Below are positions 1 through 4,580 of a DNA stretch of 5,094 bases, piece by piece; the stretch's first letter is position 1; every line of letters begins with the position of its first letter. The DNA comes from Candidatus Bathyarchaeota archaeon (GTDB lineage: Archaea > Thermoproteota > Bathyarchaeia > Bathyarchaeales > Bathycorpusculaceae): NCBI GenBank assembly GCA_030673805.1, contig DAOVIH010000077.1:1-5094 (forward strand). Direction: 5' to 3'. Below the pieces are notes generated by a model that ran no database searches, was not told the origin of the DNA, and worked only from the letters and a program-made list of their open reading frames with translations. The translations under genes and the position numbers were made by a program.

Positions 1-823
1 GGGTGGGGTCAAACCAAACACCGCCAGTTAAGAGCAAAGAACCCTCAAAGATCGGTTTGGATAGGATGTGCTTCTGAAACTGTCTCTTTGGATTTGGGAA
101 GTTGGTTTGCATACAAACTCCTACGCCCGTGTTGACTTTTGCTCCGCCTTTGGGGAAGATCCATGTATAGCCTCCAGGCGTGACTTGCTGGTTTAGGTAG
201 ATTTTGCAGTATTTGGTATCTTCTGTTTCCTGCTTAAGCTGTCTGATCTCTCGGTAACATGCTTCAATATCCCGGTTAGCAACTCTCCTTTCGATTCCCA
301 TTTCTGAAGGAAGATTGCTTCGAACTAAGGCTGAAAAACCGCTGGCGTCCACCACTACTTTACTTGTTAATCGGTTTTTCCTACCTGTTTTGAAGTTTTT
401 GGAGGAAATACCAATAACAGTTCCTCTTTGGATGATGGGCTTTAAAAATAGGTGGGAATCCAAAAGTAGGGCGCCTTTTTTTATGGCTTTTTTGAGTAGC
501 CACTGCCCAAAAAGGCGTCTGTTGAGCAGGTAGCCGACGAAATCCTCGTGAGCAATGGTGAAGATGTTTTCTTGATTAGGAGAGAAAATCTGAATGCCTT
601 CAATTCTTTTCTCAAGCTCTCCATTTTGTGGCTTCTCTAAACCCAAGGTGTTGAGGTGATGTTCTCCTAGAGCGTCCCCACATATCTTCTCTCCTATCTC
701 TTCTCTCTTCTTTCTTTCGACCAAGCCTACTTTTAGCCCTGCTTCAGCGATGGTTTTTGCGGCTAGACACCCCCCTGTTCCAGCTCCGACCACGAGCACA
801 TCAAACTTTTCTAATGTCTTCAC
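1..823 (-). CDS. Geranylgeranyl reductase family FAD-dependent oxidoreductase, N-terminal part (cut by window edge)
   Basis: This is an open frame of 274 codons with no stop, running off the left edge; only the C-terminus is missing. After a short lead (MKTLEKFDVLVVGAG) it has the FAD dinucleotide-binding GAGTGG at residues 13-18, with E36 ending the second strand where the ribose-binding acid is expected. The family's K-x-C-G-D segment follows (KICGD, 46-50), then DASG (159-162) and a PGGYTWIFPKG motif (216-226) leading into NTGVGV (231-236). These are hallmarks of geranylgeranyl reductases. In archaea such enzymes saturate the isoprenoid chains of membrane lipids or quinones, working at the membrane face. 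Which substrate this one uses cannot be read from the sequence. The GTG start at 823 is chosen because no in-frame ATG, GTG or TTG lies just upstream and the Rossmann strand begins at F7. A GGAGG lies directly against it. The gene is divergent from the HxlR-like regulator, its likely controller. Confidence 0.9.
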   Translation of the reverse strand, partial: MKTLEKFDVLVVGAGTGGCLAAKTIAEAGLKVGLVERKKREEIGEKICGDALGEHHLNTLGLEKPQNGELEKRIEGIQIFSPNQENIFTIAHEDFVGYLLNRRLFGQWLLKKAIKKGALLLDSHLFLKPIIQRGTVIGISSKNFKTGRKNRLTSKVVVDASGFSALVRSNLPSEMGIERRVANRDIEACYREIRQLKQETEDTKYCKIYLNQQVTPGGYTWIFPKGGAKVNTGVGVCMQTNFPNPKRQFQKHILSKPIFEGSLLLTGGVWFDPT

Positions 824-916
824 CCTCCGTGAATGGTTGATATACTTTCTATACCTTGTTGTATAAGTAAACTCTTATAAATTGTTAAGTAAGCCTTATC
901 ACACTAGGTGTAGCTA
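824..916. promoter_or_regulatory. Divergent promoter region between the reductase and the HxlR-like gene
   Basis: This 93-bp A+T-rich gap holds a self-complementary TTATAA at 875-880. Read on the plus strand it is CTTATAAATT and would place a transcript start near 904, giving a short leader that contains AGGTG (906-910), six bases before the ATG at 917. Read on the minus strand it is TTTATAAG and would start near 851, about 28 bases before the GTG at 823. A second minus-strand TATA-like run, CTTATAC (861-867), could place the start closer to the gene. The start positions are inferred from the usual archaeal 25-28 bp spacing. One TATA element serving both directions would couple the two genes. 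Confidence 0.55.
862..879. promoter_or_regulatory. Inverted repeat TATAAG-N6-CTTATA, candidate operator
   Basis: TATAAG at 862-867 and CTTATA at 874-879 are perfect inverted copies separated by six bases (18 bp overall). They overlap the TATA elements of both divergent genes. A dimeric winged-helix protein such as the neighbouring HxlR-like regulator would be expected to bind a site of this size and would then block both promoters. The symmetry is seen directly; the binding is inference. TATA-rich sequence makes chance symmetry fairly likely. Confidence 0.35.
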
Positions 917-1345
917 ATGAGTTCACGGTTGTCCCTTAACAAGGAACTTCGCAAGCTCATAGAGGGACGTTTGAATCACACCCTAAGCGGCATAGAAGAC
1001 ACGCTTAACTGTATCCTAGAGAAGCAGGAAGTGAGTCCCAAAGAACTCCAAGAAGAACTCGCTACTCTTGAGGGCAGATTCAATCTTTTGTTCCAGAAAT
1101 GGAATCTTGAAATTCTTTACACTTTGTTCCTGAAGGATTCAATTGGTTTCGCAGCTCTCAAGAAAATCCTCGCTGTCAATTCTCGGACTCTCTCTGATAA
1201 GCTCAAGACTCTCGCAAATCACAGTTACATCCAAAGAACTGTAATTGGGGGCCCACCTTTGAGAGTAGAGTACGCTCTAACAGAGAAAGGTAGAAACACA
1301 GTGCTGCTAGCTCTCCCGTTGTTGTACTATTCCAGTTCTGGATGA
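917..1345 (+). CDS. HxlR-type winged helix-turn-helix transcriptional regulator
   Basis: This 142-residue DNA-binding protein has two parts. Residues 5-55 are charged and helical with a heptad-like look, probably a dimerising coiled-coil extension. Residues 58-135 match the HxlR winged-helix pattern: KWNLEILYTLF (61-71), IGFAALKKIL (76-85), the recognition-helix segment NSRTLSDKLKTLAN (88-101), YIQRTV (104-109), and the wing with PLRVEYALTEKG (114-125). Typical HxlR proteins of about 110 residues lack the N-terminal helix; archaeal members with one are familiar. No sensor Cys cluster is evident: the only cysteine is C32, in the extension. The ATG at 917 has AGGTG at six bases spacing. It is divergent from the geranylgeranyl-reductase-family gene, so control of that gene and of itself is the simplest role. 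The inducer is unknown. The gene ends at a TGA directly followed by the palindrome CTTTTAAAAG. Confidence 0.85.
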   Translation: MSSRLSLNKELRKLIEGRLNHTLSGIEDTLNCILEKQEVSPKELQEELATLEGRFNLLFQKWNLEILYTLFLKDSIGFAALKKILAVNSRTLSDKLKTLANHSYIQRTVIGGPPLRVEYALTEKGRNTVLLALPLLYYSSSG

Positions 1346-1420
1346 CTTTTAAAAGGTTAACCAGTTTAATTTTGGGCTCTATTGCCATTCAAAGGTGCTT
1401 TTTTGTCTTTTTGATGTTTT
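1346..1420 (+). terminator. T-tract terminator region after the HxlR-like gene
   Basis: The stop codon is followed at once by a 10-bp palindrome, CTTTTAAAAG (1346-1355), then TTTAATTTT (1363-1371), and a cluster of T-runs: T6 at 1399-1404, T5 at 1408-1412 and T4 at 1417-1420. Runs of T on the coding strand are the main intrinsic stop signal of archaeal RNA polymerase, and no strong hairpin is required. The cluster at 1399-1420 is the best candidate for the 3' end. Confidence 0.5.
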
Positions 1421-1558
1421 ACAAGAACCTGATTCTAAAGCGCTTAATAGTTGTTGGCTAAGAAAATGGACTTGGTATAATGCTTAGCAATTCATAATCG
1501 TTAATAAACAGAAGCCAGCATTCAAAAAAATAACCATAAAAACAAGAGCGTAAGTGAA
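1421..1558. other. Noncoding spacer and upstream region of the zinc-ribbon gene
   Basis: No convincing reading frame is present. The stretch contains an imperfect inverted repeat, GCTAAG (1457-1462) and CTTAGC (1483-1488), with a 20-base gap, which is too loose to call a structured RNA. It also has A+T-rich promoter-like sequence: GGTATAATG at 1474-1482, TTAATAAAC at 1501-1509 and AACCATAAAAAC around 1532-1543. The last is too close to the ATG at 1559 for a leader of normal length but would fit a nearly leaderless message. TTAATAAAC would start transcription near 1532. Which one is used cannot be decided by eye. Confidence 0.35.
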
Positions 1559-1801
1559 ATGATGAAAAGAAATTCGATCAAGAAAGAAGTTCTCCATACA
1601 ATAGACTTGACAGCAATCGAGGGCGACGGCTCTTTTCCATGCCCAAACTGCGGGACCGTTCTGTCCCCTGACGATGAATCTGAAGAAATCTATTCAATTG
1701 TCGAAACCAAGATACTCCACGGTGAACTAATAGAACTAGTTCTGAGCTGCAACAACTGCAAAACCACTGTCAGACTAACCGGTTTTGTCTCTACCATTTA
1801 A
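1559..1801 (+). CDS. Small zinc-ribbon protein of unknown function
   Basis: The protein has 80 residues. CPNC at 28-31 and CNNC at 64-67 form the two knuckles of a probable four-cysteine zinc ribbon, separated by a long acidic loop (PDDESEE, 37-43) and two predicted beta strands, IYSIVETKIL (44-53) and ELIELVLSC (56-64). The C-terminus (KTTVRLTGF) looks like the closing strand of the ribbon. There is no signal peptide or membrane segment, so it is probably cytoplasmic. Such small ribbons often bind nucleic acid or attach to transcription, translation or modification complexes, but nothing here fixes the partner. Two ATG codons stand in tandem (1559 and 1562); only a weak GTGA precedes them, so either may be used. 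It faces the protease gene tail to tail and appears to be transcribed alone. The family is not recognised by name. Intact cysteine pairs and a clean frame make it very likely a real gene. Confidence 0.75.
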   Translation: MMKRNSIKKEVLHTIDLTAIEGDGSFPCPNCGTVLSPDDESEEIYSIVETKILHGELIELVLSCNNCKTTVRLTGFVSTI

Positions 1802-1880
1802 TGATTGCGAGGTAAATCCGAATCCAAGCTTGTTGCCCTTTTCACATTTTATGTCCCATGTTACATGAACTCTTATGGAA
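1802..1880. terminator. Convergent intergenic region with weak plus-strand T-tracts
   Basis: These 79 bp separate the convergent zinc-ribbon and protease genes. On the plus strand, T4 runs at 1839-1842 and 1847-1850 could end the zinc-ribbon transcript. On the minus strand no T-run follows the protease stop at 1881, so its 3' end is not obvious and may lie inside the neighbouring gene. CATG-TTA-CATG (1857-1867) is a short symmetric element of unknown meaning. Confidence 0.3.
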
Positions 1881-2984
1881 TCAGATTCTTACGGTGAAGC
1901 ATAAAATAAAGACTATTCCTAGGATGATTGTTAGCAGTTTTCTACGGTTGGACAGGGAGGAAACATCATCCAAGGGACCTGGGTGTTGATACATGGACAT
2001 GAAAACAATGAGTACCGCCATGAAAAGAAATTCGGTTCCTGCAAGCAGCAATATGAATATGGACACGGCAGTTAATATGAATCGTTTTTTGCCTAAAGCA
2101 AAGGACCTTGCTACGTGTCCGCCGTCGAGCATGGCTGCGGGAAGCAGGTTGAGCATTGTTACAACCATTCCTGCCCATCCGGCGTAGGCTATCGGGTGTA
2201 AAAGCAAGACTTCGTTCGGTGGGGTAATTGCAGGTATCAAATTCAGACTTGAAAAAACTTCTGAAAGCATAATCCAGCTAATAGGCACCAAACTTAGTCC
2301 GCCTGCCCCTGGAGGCATAGGTGCAGGTATCAAGAGAGTCATGCCAATTGCGCTGAAGATAAGTGCCACTATGAACCCTGCGATGGGGCCATTAGCTCCA
2401 ACGTCAAACAATGTATCTCTGTTAGCAGGTAGGGACTTTTGAATTATGACCGCTCCTAAAGTTCCCAGAGGTGGTGGTCCCGGTATAAAGTAGGGTGATG
2501 TTGCATCCATTTTTTTCTTGTTTGCAGTGAGCTTGTGTCCCATCTCATGAACACCGATAACGGTTAAAATAGCCGCTGAGAACATTACGCCACCTATTAA
2601 CGGGTTAATGCTTGCTTCAGGTGGAAGCATATAATAACCCGTGATGAATGTGGTGACTACAGTTGCAAAAAACAAAATCCAAACGATTCTTGCTCTGCTT
2701 GGTTTAACCGGTGGTTTGGGAACGACTTTCAGAACAATTCTTTGATCAACCTTTCTGAGAAAGGCGATTAACTCAATTTGTTCTAAATTCTTAAGCAATC
2801 TGAGAAAAGCCGACTTGGTTTCTTGAGGCCATGCTAAGTAATAAGTGGGGGTGTCATTTTCAAATAATGCTTCTTCTACTTGGAATTCTTCTTCTACTAG
2901 ATGAGTGATCTTTTCGAACTCTCTTTGCTTGAACACCATCTTTTCTTCTTCAGTTGGATTCTTGCTCATTTGCGAAATATGCAT
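1881..2984 (-). CDS. Site-2 protease family intramembrane metalloprotease (M50)
   Basis: This 367-residue zinc protease is predicted to cleave membrane proteins within the bilayer. The catalytic HEMGH is at 146-150, inside a hydrophobic helix. The third zinc ligand is D287 in LPAAMLDGGH (281-290), the family's NPxDG-type motif with a relaxed first half. PYFIPGPPPLGTLGAVI (164-180) and the stretch FDVGANGPIAG (193-203) resemble the archaeal and plant EGY-like branch of the family. Residues 1-95 form a soluble, acidic then basic N-terminal domain. Membrane segments lie near 98-120, 127-148, 195-219, 231-250, 262-283, 300-332 (probably two) and 349-364. No PDZ insert is visible. The ATG at 2984 has GGAG touching it; M6 (2969) is an equally plausible start. 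It is divergent from the paralogous gene pair, whose products could be controllers. The substrate is unknown; known family members release membrane-bound regulators or process membrane proteins. Confidence 0.9.
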   Translation of the reverse strand: MHISQMSKNPTEEEKMVFKQREFEKITHLVEEEFQVEEALFENDTPTYYLAWPQETKSAFLRLLKNLEQIELIAFLRKVDQRIVLKVVPKPPVKPSRARIVWILFFATVVTTFITGYYMLPPEASINPLIGGVMFSAAILTVIGVHEMGHKLTANKKKMDATSPYFIPGPPPLGTLGAVIIQKSLPANRDTLFDVGANGPIAGFIVALIFSAIGMTLLIPAPMPPGAGGLSLVPISWIMLSEVFSSLNLIPAITPPNEVLLLHPIAYAGWAGMVVTMLNLLPAAMLDGGHVARSFALGKKRFILTAVSIFILLLAGTEFLFMAVLIVFMSMYQHPGPLDDVSSLSNRRKLLTIILGIVFILCFTVRI

Positions 2985-3042
2985 CTCCAGTGTTTTGTGC
3001 CAAGATTTGGCTTTGTCTTCTTTGCATAAAAGCGTTTTCTAT
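2985..3042 (-). promoter_or_regulatory. Likely promoter and leader of the site-2 protease gene
   Basis: On the minus strand TTTTATGC (3031-3024) is the closest TATA-like element. With the usual spacing it would start transcription near 3001, giving a leader of about 17 bases that includes GGAG (2988-2985). The match to a TATA consensus is only moderate, so this is a tentative assignment. Confidence 0.3.
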
Positions 3043-3111
3043 TCACCAGTTTTTCATCCACCGGAACCAATCTTGAATTTGAGTTCGGTTGCGGCTAAAA
3101 CAAGTCTTCAT
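3043..3111 (-). CDS. Possible 22-codon micro-ORF upstream of the protease gene
   Basis: An ATG at 3111 opens a 22-codon frame that ends in TGA at 3043-3045, 58 bases before the protease ATG. The peptide is basic and carries three tryptophans (W15, W18, W22) in its second half. GGAG lies directly before its ATG, the same arrangement as at the protease start. It could be a small protein or a leader peptide, but a frame this short is expected by chance. The proposed protease promoter near 3024-3031 would start downstream of it, so it would need its own upstream promoter. Confidence 0.15.
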   Translation of the reverse strand: MKTCFSRNRTQIQDWFRWMKNW

Positions 3112-3250
3112 CTCCAATCTAAGATTTTGATCAAGAATGGAACTGACGAGTCTCACCAAGGTCAATGCTTACTGCGTTTGTAATTAACAAACTATTTTAG
3201 TTGACAAACCATTAAGTTTTTGTTGTTTAGAAGGTACGAGTGAGCGGTTC
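3112..3250. promoter_or_regulatory. Divergent upstream region of the paralogous gene pair, with a short palindrome
   Basis: Positions 3112-3180 show nothing I can name. At 3190-3202 AACTA-TTT-TAGTT is a perfect 5-bp inverted repeat around a 3-base centre. It is flanked by two copies of ACAAAC (3187-3192 and 3204-3209). The centre, CTATTTTAG, is also the best TATA-like run for the plus-strand gene and would place the start near 3223, about 28 bases before the ATG at 3251. A ribbon-helix-helix protein made by this operon could autoregulate by binding here. That is inference from position and symmetry only. Confidence 0.3.
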
Positions 3251-3832
3251 ATGGTAAACAGCAGACGGAAAATGCTTGCTGCTAGAGATGATTTAGCCGA
3301 CAAAATTAGCGAGATTGCGAACAGCAAAGGATTCACCTTGTTTGGAATGATCAACAGCATTTTAGAGTTGGCTATTGAAGCCGAAAAAATGGGAATAAAT
3401 TTGGAGGAGGCTGTTGACAATTACAAGATGACCAAAGCAGTTAAGGAAGCAAGTTTCACTCTTGTATTGGAAAGCTTGCTTTATGAAACGGCTGAGATAG
3501 CTTGTGAGAAAGCTAAACAGGAAACATTGAAAGTTTGGTTTGACGCCGGAGTTTGGCTTGCAAGTCAATACACTAGCCGAAACATCGAAAATCCGTTGGG
3601 GAACATCGAGAAAGACCTAAAGGCTTTCAGTTGGAACATCCCAGAATTCACAATAGAGCAGATAGATGATAAGGTTTCAATCCGCGTTTTAAGTCCGAGA
3701 CTTTCAGAATCTTACACAGTTCTTTTCAACCGTTTCTTAGAGGGAATTCTCAAAGCCTTGAGTTTTGAGGTAAAGTATAAAGAGCTTGGCAAGGGAAATA
3801 TACGGCTGGAAGCCGCTAGAGGTGGCGGTTAG
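3251..3832 (+). CDS. Uncharacterised protein with RHH-like N-terminus and V4R-like C-terminus, paralog A
   Basis: I do not recognise a named family for this 193-residue protein. Residues 5-48 fit a ribbon-helix-helix pattern: a strand (RKMLAA, 6-11), a helix from RDDLADKISEIA (12-23), a turn, then a second helix TLFGMINSILELAIEA (29-44). Residues 51-95 are mostly helical. The C-terminal part has WFDAG (96-100), W128, SIRVLS (143-148), FLEG (162-165) and KGNIRL (181-186). All of these align almost without gaps with the next gene product, so the two are diverged paralogs. The C-terminal pattern resembles V4R (4-vinyl reductase-like) ligand-binding domains, but this copy lacks the late cysteine and ends in RGGG. 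There is no signal peptide or membrane segment. The ATG at 3251 is preceded by only a weak GAGTGAG. It lies upstream of, and overlaps, paralog B, so the two are surely cotranscribed and probably interact. Confidence 0.75.
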   Translation: MVNSRRKMLAARDDLADKISEIANSKGFTLFGMINSILELAIEAEKMGINLEEAVDNYKMTKAVKEASFTLVLESLLYETAEIACEKAKQETLKVWFDAGVWLASQYTSRNIENPLGNIEKDLKAFSWNIPEFTIEQIDDKVSIRVLSPRLSESYTVLFNRFLEGILKALSFEVKYKELGKGNIRLEAARGGG

Positions 3833-3834
3833 TG
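3821..3834 (+). promoter_or_regulatory. Ribosome binding site and overlapping TAGTG stop-start of paralog B
   Basis: GGTGG at 3821-3825 lies six bases before the GTG at 3832-3834. The TAG of the first gene (3830-3832) shares its G with that GTG. This supports the GTG start and suggests translational coupling, giving similar amounts of the two proteins. Confidence 0.65.
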
Positions 3835-4404
3835 CCAAAGGCAAAGGGAAAAAAACTAGTTTCTGTTTCCGAGGATCTGATTGCAGAAATTGCCAAAGTT
3901 TCAAGAAGCGGAGGCGAATCTGTTAGCAAGTTCATCGAAGACACTTTGAGGCAGACCGTTGAGGTAAGAAAGAGAGGTTATGACCTTAAACAAGTGATGG
4001 ATTGCTTCAACGTTATTCAAGCTCACAGAGTTCTAGGAGGAGTCTTTGTTCCTTCTCCAGTTCTGGATTACCTAACCGGCAAGGTCTACAAGGAAAACAG
4101 TGAGCGTCTTCAAGCAAAATGGTATGAAAGTGGAAAGTGGAATGGAAAATACCTGAAAGAAAAGTTTCAGGACCCGATAGAAGCCTTCAGATATTTCTTG
4201 GAAATCAGCCGCTGGGATCTCAATGAGGTCGAAGTGGATAGGTCAGGTGGTTCTTTGAAGTTTCGGTGTGTATCAACAGTCCTGACAAAGGCTGGCACCG
4301 AATTGCTGGCAAAGTTCATAGAGGGCATGCTAGAAGGCTTAGGTTACAGGACAGAAAAGGTTGATTGTTTGAAAGGAATGATACTTTTGCATTCCAAACG
4401 GTAG
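3832..4404 (+). CDS. Uncharacterised protein with RHH-like N-terminus and V4R-like C-terminus, paralog B
   Basis: This 190-residue protein starts at GTG. Residues 7-48 look like ribbon-helix-helix: strand KKLVSVS (7-13), helix EDLIAEIAKVSRS (14-26), turn GGES, helix VSKFIEDTLRQTVEVRKRG (31-49). A helical middle (50-95) follows. From residue 97 the order is WYESGKWNGKYL (97-108), a helix through EAFRYFLEISRWDL (117-130), EVEV (132-135), LKFRCVS (142-148), a helix with FIEGMLEGLGY (162-172), and E175, C179 and KGMILL (181-186). The YExG opening, the strand pair, the FxxGxL helix and the late E-x3-C are reminiscent of V4R domains, which bind small ligands. The resemblance is by eye only. Positions W128, R145, S148, F162, E164, G165 and K181-G182 coincide with paralog A. 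A pair of ligand-sensing DNA-binding proteins acting as a heterodimer is the leading guess. T5 follows the stop. Confidence 0.78.
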   Translation: MPKAKGKKLVSVSEDLIAEIAKVSRSGGESVSKFIEDTLRQTVEVRKRGYDLKQVMDCFNVIQAHRVLGGVFVPSPVLDYLTGKVYKENSERLQAKWYESGKWNGKYLKEKFQDPIEAFRYFLEISRWDLNEVEVDRSGGSLKFRCVSTVLTKAGTELLAKFIEGMLEGLGYRTEKVDCLKGMILLHSKR

Positions 4405-4420
4405 TTTTTGCCATTTTCTT
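4405..4420 (+). terminator. T-tract terminator after the paralog pair
   Basis: The TAG stop is followed at once by T5 (4405-4409), then TTTTCTT (4414-4420), on the coding strand. There is no hairpin. This fits T-run-driven archaeal termination and separates the pair from the downstream surface-protein gene. Confidence 0.5.
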
Positions 4421-4453
4421 AACATTTACATATATACCCTACGCTATGAGGAC

Positions 4454-4496
4454 GTATACAATTTTCAAGACCCCCAAAAAATGTATACACTTTCAA
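4454..4496 (+). repeat. Two direct copies of a GTATACA-TTTCAA element upstream of the surface-protein gene
   Basis: GTATACAATTTTCAA at 4454-4468 and GTATACACTTTCAA at 4483-4496 are near-identical direct repeats, differing by one inserted base and one change. They start 29 bp apart, close to three helical turns. Each opens with the palindrome GTATAC. A C5A6 run (4471-4481, ending AT) lies between them. Both end 30-58 bp before the proposed TATA box, where archaeal activators commonly bind. The repeat is seen directly; its role as a regulator site is inferred. Confidence 0.5.
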
Positions 4497-4525
4497 TTTA
4501 TGCTTCAGACGCTGTTTACATAAAG

Positions 4526-4557
4526 AATATATATTAAGATAACAGACAATTCTCCAC
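4526..4557 (+). promoter_or_regulatory. Promoter of the surface-protein gene
   Basis: AATATATATT at 4526-4535 is a strong TATA-type element with the purine-rich TAAAG just upstream as a possible BRE. Normal spacing puts the start near 4557, leaving a leader of about 24 A-rich bases before the ATG at 4581. A second TATA-like run, ATATATA at 4430-4436, would give a leader of about 120 bases that includes both repeat elements; it may be an alternative promoter. Confidence 0.55.
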
Positions 4558-4580
4558 ACAAATTAAAAAGGGAAAAAAGA

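Noticed and set aside
315..533. Plus-strand 72-codon frame inside the reductase region
   Set aside because: It is antisense to the well-supported geranylgeranyl-reductase-family coding frame on the minus strand.
1411..1440. C/D-box-like guide RNA pattern (TTGATGT at 1411-1417, CTGA at 1429-1432, about 12 bases apart)
   Set aside because: The second half (C' and D boxes) is missing downstream and there is no terminal stem, so the match is probably chance.
1457..1488. Inverted repeat GCTAAG and CTTAGC as a structured RNA or terminator hairpin
   Set aside because: There are only six pairs, with a 20-base loop and no supporting structure or T-run immediately after it.
1993..2187. Short frames on both strands inside the protease gene (also 1966-2178)
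   Set aside because: These are out-of-frame shadows of the C-terminal membrane part of the protease.
2905..3183. Plus-strand 92-codon frame spanning the protease start and its upstream region
   Set aside because: It overlaps the antisense of the protease N-terminus and its likely promoter, has no ribosome site and has a composition unlike a real protein.
3184..3568. Minus-strand frames of 68-78 codons opposite paralog A
   Set aside because: They are antisense to a coding frame supported by its paralogy with the next gene and by the coupled start of that gene.
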